Positions 44,987-53,282 of a stretch of 64,000 bases of DNA are shown here, piece by piece. The position numbers were made by a program, and so were the translations under genes. The first letter of the stretch is position 1, and every line of letters begins with the position of its first letter. The notes under the pieces were generated by a model, which searched no databases, was not told the DNA's origin, and worked only from the letters and a program-made list of their open reading frames with translations. The stretch is from UBA7672 sp047601145 (GTDB taxonomy: Bacteria; Pseudomonadota; Alphaproteobacteria; Caulobacterales; Hyphomonadaceae): the NCBI GenBank assembly GCA_047601145.1, contig JASGJW010000003.1:248001-312000 (forward strand), in the 5' to 3' direction.

Positions 44987-47185
44987 CTAGTTCCTGAGGC
45001 GCAGGGACACCGTCATGTTGCGCCCCTCCTCCGGGAATCCGTCCACCAGGACGTAGTTCGTATCCATGATGTTGTTGGCGGCGACGAGAAGGGAGACGTT
45101 CGGGCTGACGTCCCAGTTGGCTGACACGTTGAACAGCGCGTACTCGCCGGTTTCGTAGAATTGCGGCGGGTTGATCGCGGACGACGATGTCACCGTCCAG
45201 CGATCTGATGCAAATTCCAGGCTGGGCGTCAGCGTGAACCAGCTGCTCGGCTTGATGTTCATGTAGACGAAACCCTTGAGCTCCGGCACGCCCTGCGGTT
45301 CGAACGTCGGGTTGGTCGGGTCGGCGCCCGTGGTCGGCGGCGGCGATCCGGTCGTCAGGTTGACCGGCGCCACCTGGTCGAACGATCGGTCGGTCCAGGT
45401 CACATTGCCGCCTACGTCGAGGTAATCGGTGACGCTGGCCGTCAACGACAGCTCGACCCCGGAGTATTCCGCGCTCGCCGCGTTGCGGGTCTGGTTGACC
45501 GTACCGAAGGGCGCCGGTTGAACGACCGGAACCTGCACCAGCGCATCCTCGATATCGCTGTAGAATACTGCGCCCTCGAGCTTGATGTTCGGAGCAGGGT
45601 TCCATGTCCCGCCGAACTCGTAGTTCGTGGCGCGTTCGGGCTCGATGTCCGGGTTGGGGATCGCCGTGCCGAAGCGCGAGGAGAAACGCTCGAACAGCGT
45701 CGGGAAGCGGACGCGGGAAGATACGCTGCCGTGCAGCGACACGCTGTTGGTCGCATCCCAGATCAGCGCCGCCTGGGCGTTGACGCCATTCATGTCCTTC
45801 AGTGGGTAGTTCACCGGCGTGAAAACGATGGTGGAGTTGGCGATCGTCGTGCCGGTCGCCGTGACGTTCACGTCGGTCGCTTTCTTGAGGCTAGTCCAGT
45901 CGTACGAAAGCCCGGCGACGAACTCCACGTTCGCACCCAGCTTCTGCACGTCCTCGACGGCCACGGAGTACGTCTCTTCCTCGTTGCCTTGCCAGGGCTC
46001 GGCGTAGGGCGCGTTCGCCGAAGGATTCCCCGTCGGTGGCGTCCGGATGAAGCCAAGCTGCCGCTCATTGTGTTCGTCACTGCGATAGTGAACCGCGCCC
46101 GTCAGCGTGTTCCCATCCCACAGCCCCGCCTCGAGCGTGACGTTCGCGCCGTATGCGGTGTCGTCGTAATAGCTGTTGAACGCGCGCGGAAGCGTCTGCG
46201 TGTTCTGCGCGGCGCTGTCGAACGAGGACAGCAGGTTCTGGAACGTGTTGTAGTAGACGCGACCGCGCAGCTGCAGGTTCGGCGCAAGCTGTGTGCGCGA
46301 CAGCAGGTAGACGCTCTCGATGTCCCAGTAGGGCCAGGTCCAGAAGCGCGTCGAGGCCGTGTCGCTGACATGATAAGGCGCGTTCTTCTCACCCGACAGC
46401 TTCAGATAGCTGATGGCGTATTCGTCGGTGTCGTTCGGCGTCCATCCGGCTTTGAAATTCACGCGCCAGTCGTTGCTCGCGGAGTTACCACGCTCGCCGC
46501 CATCTTCCAGCGCCGGGACGGTCGGATGGTAGTCGCCGGACATCGACCACGAGTCCCGCTCGGTCATCGCGCCCGAAAGCTGAAGATAGTACTGGTCCTG
46601 CCGCGTCCCCACGAGCGCTGACAGGGAGTGGCTATTCTTCTGGAATTCGCTGTCCGTGGTAAAACCGGCGACGACTTCGGCTTCGAAATTGCGCGATGGT
46701 TTGCGCGTCACGAGGTTCACAGCGCCGCCGATCCCGCCTGGTCCATTGAGCACCGATACATATCCTTTCGAGACCTGCACCTCGGCGAGATCCGCCGTCA
46801 GGAAGCGCCCGAAATCGATGCGGTTGTCCGCTGGCAGGAATACGCGAACGCCGTCGATGGACAGCGTCGTCTGGAACCGGTCGAAGCCACGCACGAAGAT
46901 CAGCCGCTCGTTCCGCGAGCCACCCGTGTTCGATCCGTTGGCGCCGGGGATCAGGTTGAGTGCTTCATCCACGCTGGTGCGATCGAAGGTGCGCATCTCC
47001 TCTTCGCTGACCGAGGAGGCGGAGATCGTCTCGCCATCCGCATTCGAGATGCCGTTCTCGATCCGGCCAAGCACGAAGACCGTATCCCTGTCCTTCGAGG
47101 CTTCCTGCGCCATGGCTGGCGCCGCGAACGCGCCTGCGGCAAATCCAGCAGCCAGGGCCGCACAGCTTACATTCGCGAATTTCAT
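44987..47185 (-). CDS. TonB-dependent outer-membrane receptor, candidate molybdate/tungstate or metallophore receptor
   Basis: A 732-residue receptor: signal peptide (MKFANVSCAALAAGFAAGAFA), TonB-box-like TVFVLG, a plug domain (SVDEALNLIPGANGSNTGG, SRNERLIFVRGFDRFQTTLSIDGVRVFLP, VSVLNGPGGIGGAVNLVTRKPS) and a 22-stranded barrel rich in aromatic girdles. The C-terminus RNMTVSLRLRN lacks the terminal aromatic residue usual for Omp85-assembled barrels. GGGGAGG precedes the ATG. A ModE-type operator is 15 bp upstream and a ModE-like gene precedes it on the same strand, so the substrate is inferred to be molybdate, tungstate or a complex of these. Direct ligand evidence is absent; siderophore uptake is the main alternative. 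Confidence 0.85.
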   Translation of the reverse strand: MKFANVSCAALAAGFAAGAFAAPAMAQEASKDRDTVFVLGRIENGISNADGETISASSVSEEEMRTFDRTSVDEALNLIPGANGSNTGGSRNERLIFVRGFDRFQTTLSIDGVRVFLPADNRIDFGRFLTADLAEVQVSKGYVSVLNGPGGIGGAVNLVTRKPSRNFEAEVVAGFTTDSEFQKNSHSLSALVGTRQDQYYLQLSGAMTERDSWSMSGDYHPTVPALEDGGERGNSASNDWRVNFKAGWTPNDTDEYAISYLKLSGEKNAPYHVSDTASTRFWTWPYWDIESVYLLSRTQLAPNLQLRGRVYYNTFQNLLSSFDSAAQNTQTLPRAFNSYYDDTAYGANVTLEAGLWDGNTLTGAVHYRSDEHNERQLGFIRTPPTGNPSANAPYAEPWQGNEEETYSVAVEDVQKLGANVEFVAGLSYDWTSLKKATDVNVTATGTTIANSTIVFTPVNYPLKDMNGVNAQAALIWDATNSVSLHGSVSSRVRFPTLFERFSSRFGTAIPNPDIEPERATNYEFGGTWNPAPNIKLEGAVFYSDIEDALVQVPVVQPAPFGTVNQTRNAASAEYSGVELSLTASVTDYLDVGGNVTWTDRSFDQVAPVNLTTGSPPPTTGADPTNPTFEPQGVPELKGFVYMNIKPSSWFTLTPSLEFASDRWTVTSSSAINPPQFYETGEYALFNVSANWDVSPNVSLLVAANNIMDTNYVLVDGFPEEGRNMTVSLRLRN

Positions 47186-47200
47186 GATGTCCTCCCCGGA

Positions 47201-47224
47201 CGCTATATTTCTAGAAATATAGCG
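47201..47224. promoter_or_regulatory. ModE-type operator, perfect 24-bp palindrome
   Basis: CGCTATAT (47201-47208), TTCTAGAA (47209-47216), ATATAGCG (47217-47224): every base pairs across the centre. The 8-8-8 architecture, with CGxTATAT/ATATxxCG arms, is the same as in ModE sites in front of modABC in E. coli, and it ends 15 bp from the receptor ATG. It is AT rich in a GC-rich genome. No T tract follows, so it is not a terminator. Confidence 0.85.
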
Positions 47225-47232
47225 GTAGCGGA

Positions 47233-47260
47233 AGCGTTATTCGCGATCAACTATATCGCT
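47233..47260. promoter_or_regulatory. Second, degenerate ModE-like half-sites
   Basis: AGCGTTAT (47233-47240) and ATATCGCT (47253-47260) are inverted with one mismatch and a 12-bp spacer, centred 34 bp from the perfect palindrome. Possible auxiliary or weaker site; could be chance. Confidence 0.4.
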
Positions 47261-47298
47261 TGGCGTACGGGAGCGGCTTTCGGCCAGGTGCGACCCGG

Positions 47299-47640
47299 CT
47301 ATCTCAGGCGCTTTTCGAACTCTGCGAAATACGGATCGGCGCTGGCCGCCAATTGCTGCTCCATCTTCCGGAACATGGCTAGCAGCTCAAGGCCCGTCTT
47401 GGTGACGACCGCCCCGCCGCCCTTCCGTCCGCCGGTTGATGATTCGACCAGCGGCTTCTTGAAGTCGTTGTTCATGGCGTCGACCAGCTGCCAGGCGCGC
47501 GAATAGGACATCTCCATCGCCTTCGCGGCCTTCGAGATCGAGCCCTCGGACGCGATGTGCTCGAGCAATTCGGCCTTGCCGGGTCCGAACGCCCGCTCGC
47601 CCCGCGCAATCAGCCGCGCCGTGATCCGTATCGAAGCCAT
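47299..47640 (-). CDS. ModE-like winged-helix regulator without a molybdate-binding domain
   Basis: A 113-residue protein consisting only of the ModE N-terminal winged-helix domain: RITARLIARGERAFGPGKAELLEHIASEGSISKAAKAMEMSYSRAWQLVDAMNNDF, and the wing VESSTGGRKGGGAVVTKTG, which is closely similar to E. coli ModE (GGKGGGGAVLT). The two Mop/TOBE molybdate-binding modules of full ModE are missing. GGAGG precedes the ATG at 47640. It lies upstream of the TonB receptor on the same strand, with the perfect palindrome between. Regulation of the receptor, and of itself via CGCTAT half-sites at 47656-47661, is inferred. Confidence 0.88.
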   Translation of the reverse strand: MASIRITARLIARGERAFGPGKAELLEHIASEGSISKAAKAMEMSYSRAWQLVDAMNNDFKKPLVESSTGGRKGGGAVVTKTGLELLAMFRKMEQQLAASADPYFAEFEKRLR

Positions 47641-47698
47641 GAACGCCTCCGTTGACGCTATCGAAGCAAGACCGCTCCAAAGCGCAAGCCCAAAGTGA

Positions 47699-48856
47699 TC
47701 AGGCCATCAGTCGCCGCGCCTTCGCCAGCCGCTCGACGCCCTGATCCAGCGTGCCATCCGACTTGGCGAAACACAGCCGCACCAGCGAGGTTTCTGGTGG
47801 GCTGGCGTAGAAGGCCGAGAACGGGATCGTTGCAACGCCGCATTCCTTCACTGCCCGCACGGCAAAATCCGCGTCGCCCATGTCGATGCCTGATGCGCGC
47901 AGATCGACCCCCATGAAATAGGTGCCGGCCGACGGCAGCACGCTGAACCCTTCCTGTTTCAGCGCTAGGGCCAGCCGATCGCGCGCCCTCACCAGCTGTT
48001 CCCGCATATCGTCGAAATGGGCTCGCGGCTTTGCCAGTCCGTAGGCGACAGCCTGCTGGAGGTTCGGCGGCGTCGTGAAGGTGAGGAACTGGTGCGCCTT
48101 GGCGAACGCCTCTGTAAGTTTCGGGGCTGCGCAGGCCAAGCCCACCTTCCAGCCCGTCATCGAGAACATCTTGCCGGCAGAGCCGATCTTGATCGTCCGC
48201 TCGCGCATGCCGGGCGCCGTCAGCATCGATTGATGCGCTGCGCCGTCGAACACGCAGTGCTCCCACACCTCATCCGAGATCGCGATGCAGTCATGCTTCA
48301 CGCATTGCGCGGCAATCAACGCGAGATCCTCTGGGCCAAACACGCTAGCCGACGGATTGAGCGGGGTATTAAGCACGACCGCCCGCGTTTTCTCATTGAA
48401 CGCTGCAGCAAGTTCGCGTGGATCTATCCGCCAGTGGGGCGGCTTCAGCCGGACGAACTGCGCCGTCGCCCCTGCCCGCCGCAGCATCGGCAGGTAGCTG
48501 TCGTACATGGGTTCAAACAGCACCACCTCATCGCCCGGCGACAGCACGCACAACAAAGCCGCCGCCAGCGCCTCCGTCGCGCCGGACGTCACCGTCACTT
48601 CAGACTTCCAGTCCAGGGCAACGCCCTGCAACCGCCCGTAATGGTCTGCCACCGCTTCGCGCAGCCCAGGAAGCCCCCGCATTGGAGGATACTGGTTCGG
48701 ACCGGCGACGACAGCCTCGGCCGCGCGGCGGCGGATATCCTCCGGTCCATCCCACTCGGGAAAGCCCTGTCCGAGGTTGATTGCATTGGTCTCGCGCGCG
48801 AGTCCCGACATCACGTCGAAGATCGTATCTGGCAGCGAAGCGTAAAGCGGGTTCAT
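47699..48856 (-). CDS. Pyridoxal-phosphate aminotransferase, glutamine/kynurenine type
   Basis: A 385-residue class I/II aminotransferase of the kynurenine/glutamine transaminase K/methionine aminotransferase group. The PLP lysine is K229 in IGSAGKMFSMTGWKVG; other landmarks are INLGQGFPEWDGP, VTSGATEALAAALLCVL, FEPMYDSYLP, VVLNTPLNPSASVF and SDEVWEHCVFDG. It is coupled by a 4-base overlap (ATGA) to the omega-amidase gene; together they form a glutamine transaminase-omega-amidase pair that can turn Gln and a 2-oxoacid into 2-oxoglutarate, ammonia and an amino acid, as in methionine salvage. The in-vivo substrate is not decided by sequence. Confidence 0.9.
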   Translation of the reverse strand: MNPLYASLPDTIFDVMSGLARETNAINLGQGFPEWDGPEDIRRRAAEAVVAGPNQYPPMRGLPGLREAVADHYGRLQGVALDWKSEVTVTSGATEALAAALLCVLSPGDEVVLFEPMYDSYLPMLRRAGATAQFVRLKPPHWRIDPRELAAAFNEKTRAVVLNTPLNPSASVFGPEDLALIAAQCVKHDCIAISDEVWEHCVFDGAAHQSMLTAPGMRERTIKIGSAGKMFSMTGWKVGLACAAPKLTEAFAKAHQFLTFTTPPNLQQAVAYGLAKPRAHFDDMREQLVRARDRLALALKQEGFSVLPSAGTYFMGVDLRASGIDMGDADFAVRAVKECGVATIPFSAFYASPPETSLVRLCFAKSDGTLDQGVERLAKARRLMA

Positions 48857-49677
48857 GCGCCCGCCTTGAACGGCCGCACATGCTGCAGCGACGGGATTTT
48901 CCCGCGAACCTCATCGACCTTCGACAGGTCGAGCGTGGCCGTGATGAAGCCGGGATCGACGCCAGACTCCGCGATGATCTCGCCCCACGGATCGATGATC
49001 AGCGAATGCCCGAACGTCTCGCGGCCGTCCTGATGCTTGCCGCCCTGCGCCGGGGCGATGACATAGCATCCCGTCTCGATCGCCCGCGACCGCAACAGCA
49101 CATGCCAATGCGCCTCGCCGGTGATCTTCGTGAAGGCCGCCGGAACAGCAATCACCTTCGCTCCGTCCCAGGCGAGCTGTCGGAAAAGATCCGGGAAACG
49201 CACATCATAGCAGACCGTCATCCCCAGGGGGCCCGCGGCAAGCTGCGCGACCACCGCATCGCTCCCCGCGGCAAAGCTGTCGGACTCGCGATAGATGTTC
49301 CCGGCATTCAGCTGCACATCGAACATGTGGATCTTGTCGTAGCGCGCCTTCACCGCGCCATCCGTTCCGATCAGAAAGCTGCGGTTGGCGCACTTGCCGT
49401 CGGCCACGCGGATCGCGATCGAACCGATCAGCAGCGTGACATTGAGATCCTTCGCCAACTGGCGGAACGCCTCCAGGCCGGGATCGGCTTCTTCATTCGT
49501 TGACTTCTCCCAGACGGCGCCCGGTTTGCGGTCGAGCAGCGTGGTCATCTCCGGCGTGGCGATAAGCTCGGCGCCCGTACCCGCCGCCTGGCGGATCAGG
49601 GCGCTGGCTGAGCCTATGTTTTCGGCCACGTCCGTTCCGGATCGCATCTGGACACAGGCCACCTTGATCTGGGACAT
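48853..49677 (-). CDS. Carbon-nitrogen hydrolase, omega-amidase (Nit2-like)
   Basis: A 274-residue nitrilase-superfamily enzyme with the triad Glu43 (ATPEMTTL), Lys115 (RYDKIHMFD) and Cys156 (TVCYDVRFPDLFRQLAWDG). The motif VQLNAGNIYRESDSF and HWHVLLRSRAIETGCYVIAPAQGGKH are typical for Nit2/omega-amidase, which deaminates 2-oxoglutaramate or 2-oxosuccinamate. The ATG at 49677 is the family start; the longer reading to 49752 is not homologous. It is first in a two-gene operon with the aminotransferase. Confidence 0.92.
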   Translation of the reverse strand: MSQIKVACVQMRSGTDVAENIGSASALIRQAAGTGAELIATPEMTTLLDRKPGAVWEKSTNEEADPGLEAFRQLAKDLNVTLLIGSIAIRVADGKCANRSFLIGTDGAVKARYDKIHMFDVQLNAGNIYRESDSFAAGSDAVVAQLAAGPLGMTVCYDVRFPDLFRQLAWDGAKVIAVPAAFTKITGEAHWHVLLRSRAIETGCYVIAPAQGGKHQDGRETFGHSLIIDPWGEIIAESGVDPGFITATLDLSKVDEVRGKIPSLQHVRPFKAGA

Positions 49678-49928
49678 CGCGCGCAACTCTCCTCGGCCCT
49701 TAACCTCTCGCCAACCATGACTTACGGCAACTCGGTCATTCCCGGCCGTCAAACCCCTGTTTTCAAAAGACAGCTATAGTAAAAACATGGTACTCGCCTG
49801 TCAGGATTGGTCTTCGTGACAGGCTCCCCTTCCGGCATGCAGATTGCTGGTTCTGCCGCAAGGCCATACCACGCTCCGCAGGTCCGCGGCTGCGGAAACA
49901 TGTCCAGCGAACGGCGAGATCGCTTCGA

Positions 49929-51257
49929 ATGAGTACGGTATCCTCTGGAGCTGCCGGGCCGCCGCCCGCCGAACAGGCCGCCGGCTTTCGCCACCAGCGG
50001 CTGAACTCGCTCCTGAACTACACCCGTTATACCGATCCGGCCGTCCTGGTCGTCTGGGTGTTCGTCACCACCTTCGACCTCAACTTCATCACCCCCCTGC
50101 GCTATGCAGCCGCCGGGTACTTCGCGGCGATGGCGCTTCTGCTCGGCCGCCAGACGGCGCCGGTGATCGTCCGTTCGTGGCCGCTCTTCATAATCCCGCT
50201 GCTGTGTACGCTGTCCTCGCTGTGGGCGCTTGATCCCGGCGACGCGGTGCGCAAGGGGATTGCGCTCGCCATGACGGGACTCATCGCAATCTACATCTCC
50301 ACGCGAATGTCAGGACGGCAAATCCTGGTCGCGTACTTCTCGGTCGAGATTCTTGTCGCCCTGATCAGCACGGCCGTGGGCGCGAAGGATCCGGGCGGCG
50401 CCTGGATCGGCATCTACACGCAGAAGAATTTCTTCGCGATCCAGATGTTCATCCTGTATGCCACTTCGATCGGCATCATGCTCGATCGCGGCCAGATACC
50501 GTGGTTGCGGATGCTGGCGCTCCTTATGAGCGGCTTCGCGGCTTTCCTCATCCTCATGGCCAAGTCGAGCACGACCACGCTCCTGATTGCCATCATGACG
50601 GTAATGATCCTGGGTCAGGCCTTCTTCTGGGGACCGGCGGGCAAGATCCGCCACGCAAGGTCCTTCTTTGGCTTCATCATCGTGATCATCGGCCTGATTG
50701 TGAGCCTGTTCCTGTTCGGGATCCTGCAAATCGACCTGAAGGAGCAGGTCCAGGTCGCCCTCGGCAAAGACTCGACGATGAGCGGACGGACCTATCTGTG
50801 GGAGATCGCTAGGCGTCTTATCGACGAACACCCGTGGACCGGGCTCGGCGCCAACAGCTTCTGGCGCGCGGAGTTGGGACCGGCCAACTCGATCGCGCAA
50901 TACTTCCTCTACGACAAGTTCCAGGGCTTCTCCTTCCACAACTCGTATTACGAAAACGGCGTGTCGTTCGGATATCCCGGGTTCTACGCGACCATTTTCG
51001 TCGCGGGATGGGCAGTCTTCAATTCGGCGCGCACATGGCTGCGCAACCAGACAGTGCTCAACGCCATCTTCTTCATGATTGCCGCGGCCGTTGTCATCAG
51101 GACCAACAGCGAAGCTGACCTGGCCGGCGAGTTCGGCGGCACCGTCGTGTTGCTGTTCGTCGCCGCGACCCGACGTGAAATATTCGGTAAGCCCGCGACC
51201 CAAAAAGGCCTGCCAGGCTCCACGCACCCCTCTTCTCCACGCACGGTTTCCGCGTGA
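49929..51257 (+). CDS. O-antigen ligase/polymerase-like membrane protein (ExoQ/Wzy type)
   Basis: A 442-residue polytopic protein with ten or so helices (VLVVWVFVTTFDLNFITPL, SWPLFIIPLLCTLSSLWAL, MLALLMSGFAAFLILM, FFGFIIVIIGLIVSLFLFG). The periplasmic loop motif DEHPWTGLGANSFWRA and the FSFHNSYYENGVSFGYPG stretch, with a His near the pore, are signatures of ExoQ/WaaL-like proteins that polymerise or ligate polysaccharide repeat units. It overlaps the glycosyltransferase gene by GTGA. It opens an exopolysaccharide-related set. Confidence 0.85.
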   Translation: MSTVSSGAAGPPPAEQAAGFRHQRLNSLLNYTRYTDPAVLVVWVFVTTFDLNFITPLRYAAAGYFAAMALLLGRQTAPVIVRSWPLFIIPLLCTLSSLWALDPGDAVRKGIALAMTGLIAIYISTRMSGRQILVAYFSVEILVALISTAVGAKDPGGAWIGIYTQKNFFAIQMFILYATSIGIMLDRGQIPWLRMLALLMSGFAAFLILMAKSSTTTLLIAIMTVMILGQAFFWGPAGKIRHARSFFGFIIVIIGLIVSLFLFGILQIDLKEQVQVALGKDSTMSGRTYLWEIARRLIDEHPWTGLGANSFWRAELGPANSIAQYFLYDKFQGFSFHNSYYENGVSFGYPGFYATIFVAGWAVFNSARTWLRNQTVLNAIFFMIAAAVVIRTNSEADLAGEFGGTVVLLFVAATRREIFGKPATQKGLPGSTHPSSPRTVSA

Positions 51258-52216
51258 GCGCCGTTGATGTCAGTGTGATCGTTGCGACGTGGAAAGCAGC
51301 TGCGTTCGTTGAGCGCGCGCTCAGCTCAGCACTGGTCACAGGCATCCTTTCCGTCGAAGTGATCGCCGTCGATGACGCATCGCCCGACGACACATTCGCT
51401 AAACTCGAACAGCTCGCGGCGTCCGACCATCGCATCAAGGTGGCCCGGCTTACCGAGAACTCCGGCCCCTCCGCGGCCCGTAACCGCGCGATTGAACTGG
51501 CGTCGGGACGCTATGTCGCCGTTCTCGACGCTGACGATGCGATACTGCCCGGCCGTCTCGCATCGCTTGTCGCCCATGCGGACCGCAAACGCGCCGATAT
51601 CGTCGTCGACAACATGACAGCGGTGGATGAGCAGGGGCAGCAGCTCGGTCCCGACACCTTCCTCAAGTCCGCACAGTTCCGAGCGGCGCGACCGATCGAT
51701 CTTTTGACCTGGATTGCCTACAACCAGCCGCTCGGCGGCGGCGATTGCCTCGGCTATCTCAAGCCCCTGATCCGCCGCTCGAAGCTGATCGAACTCGGCA
51801 TCCGTTACGACGCCGGCCTGCGGAACAGCGAGGACTATTATCTGATCGCTCACCTGCTCGCCGCTGGATCACGCATGAACTACTTGCCCGATCCAGGCTA
51901 TCTCTACACGCGCTCGTCCGGCTCCATCTCCCATCGGCTCAAACCCGTCCATACCCGCGCGCTGCTCGATGCAGAAGCGCGCTTCCAGTCCGACTTCCAC
52001 GGCAGGTTCTCGCCGAAGGAAGCAGCCGCCCTGTCGCGCAGGATGCGCGGGCTCCGGAACCTCCACCAGTTTGTCTGCGCCATCGATGCGGTGCAGGAGA
52101 AGAAGTTCGGCGCCTTCCTTGGCCTGCTCGCCTCGGACGTTCGCGCGTCCTCCTACACGCTCGGCATGTTCGCCAGGATCGCGGCAGGCAAGGTGATGAA
52201 ACGCAAGCTCGTCTGA
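51254..52216 (+). CDS. Family 2 glycosyltransferase
   Basis: A 320-residue GT-A-fold enzyme: VDVSVIVATWKAAAFVERALSSAL, VIAVDDASPDDTFAKLEQL, ENSGPSAARNRAIELASGRYVAVLDADDAILPGR with the DxD motif (DADD), and NSEDYYLIAHLLAAGS. Transfers a sugar from a nucleotide donor to a growing saccharide; acceptor and sugar unknown. The GTG start at 51254 overlaps the polymerase stop (GTGA). Followed by the convergent GH16 gene. Confidence 0.9.
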   Translation: MSAVDVSVIVATWKAAAFVERALSSALVTGILSVEVIAVDDASPDDTFAKLEQLAASDHRIKVARLTENSGPSAARNRAIELASGRYVAVLDADDAILPGRLASLVAHADRKRADIVVDNMTAVDEQGQQLGPDTFLKSAQFRAARPIDLLTWIAYNQPLGGGDCLGYLKPLIRRSKLIELGIRYDAGLRNSEDYYLIAHLLAAGSRMNYLPDPGYLYTRSSGSISHRLKPVHTRALLDAEARFQSDFHGRFSPKEAAALSRRMRGLRNLHQFVCAIDAVQEKKFGAFLGLLASDVRASSYTLGMFARIAAGKVMKRKLV

Positions 52217-52220
52217 CGCG

Positions 52221-53099
52221 CTACGGCGCCGGTGGCGTGAAGGTGTCGCTGCATTGCTTGCCGGTCTGTCCGATCGGCACATGCGAAATGCAGCTGAACA
52301 ACGCGCTGGCGCTCTCAAAGTCTGGCGTTCCCACCCATTCCTCGGTTGCGCGCGCACCGGCGAGGACGCTTGCTATCACGCGGCTCGAATTCGTCGGAAT
52401 GCCGATCGGAGAGTTCTTGCGCTTCACCGTGCGCACCTTCCTGCCGTCGACATACCAGACGATGGAATCCGGCGTCCATTCGAAGGCGTAGAGGTGTTCA
52501 GCCTGCGAAGCGTCGAACCACAGATCGACGTTGACCGGGACGTTCTTCCCATCGACGAAATAGTTGAGGTGCGCCTCACGCGGCTTCCTGCCGACGAATT
52601 CGAAGTCGATCTCCGTATGCGGATCGCCAAACTGCCGGCTCGTGTGCGTAAAAAAGGCGGAGACCACGCCCTCGGCGGCAGGAACCCGTATCACGGCCTC
52701 ATAGCGGCCAAAGCCGTAGAAACCCTTCTTCTGAAATTCGCCCATCGTGTACGGCTTGCCCTGCTCCTCGCTTGAGCGCCGGGCGGTCAGGGTCATGCCG
52801 TCAGCATCGAACGTGACGTTCTCCTTTCGCAGCACCACGAGAACCGTCTCGGCTTCGATATCGAAGTCGGAGATATACTGCGTCTTGGGGTCGAAGCCCG
52901 TCCGCAGGTCGATGAAGAATCCCGCGCCCGGTGCATGGCCCGCCGTCCCTGGTTCATTCGGCGGTGGCGGCGGAGGCGCTGCAACCTCCTGAGCGTCGGC
53001 GGAAGCCAGGCAGCCAGTCATGGCGGGAATAACCGGCAAACCGCCGATACCCGCCACGAATAACGCTGCAAGCGTGCGCCCCGCCCACCCCGGAGACAT
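52221..53099 (-). CDS. GH16 glycoside hydrolase, secreted (ExoK-like)
   Basis: A 292-residue secreted beta-glucanase-like enzyme. After a signal (MSPGWAGRTLAALFVAGIGG) and a proline-rich linker (PPPPPPNEPGTAG) comes a jelly-roll domain with catalytic motif HTEIDFEF: Glu163 nucleophile, Asp165, Glu167 acid/base. The adjoining strands VVSAFFTHTSRQ and YAFEWTPDSIVWYVDGRKVRTV are GH16-typical. Such ExoK-like enzymes trim exopolysaccharides to size. The start at 53099 has AAGGG upstream; a TTG further out at 53156 is possible. Next to the ExoQ-like polymerase and GT2 gene. Confidence 0.88.
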   Translation of the reverse strand: MSPGWAGRTLAALFVAGIGGLPVIPAMTGCLASADAQEVAAPPPPPPNEPGTAGHAPGAGFFIDLRTGFDPKTQYISDFDIEAETVLVVLRKENVTFDADGMTLTARRSSEEQGKPYTMGEFQKKGFYGFGRYEAVIRVPAAEGVVSAFFTHTSRQFGDPHTEIDFEFVGRKPREAHLNYFVDGKNVPVNVDLWFDASQAEHLYAFEWTPDSIVWYVDGRKVRTVKRKNSPIGIPTNSSRVIASVLAGARATEEWVGTPDFESASALFSCISHVPIGQTGKQCSDTFTPPAP

Positions 53100-53282
53100 C
53101 GATATGCCCTTGCTAATCCCGAGCGAAAACCATGCCCTTCCAGTGGAAAAACTCAACGCATTACATCTTGTGAGCGAACCGGCCGTCTTGGCGCATTGCG
53201 TGGCGTCGTCGGGACGCTAATCCTGCCGACCAACAGTTGGGATTCACTGGCAAGTGTGAACCCGCGCGGGAGGAGAGCCATC

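Noticed and set aside
47201..47224. 24-bp palindrome as a transcription terminator
   Set aside because: No T tract follows on either strand, it is A/T rich rather than GC rich, and it lies 15 bp before a start codon; a protein-binding site fits better.
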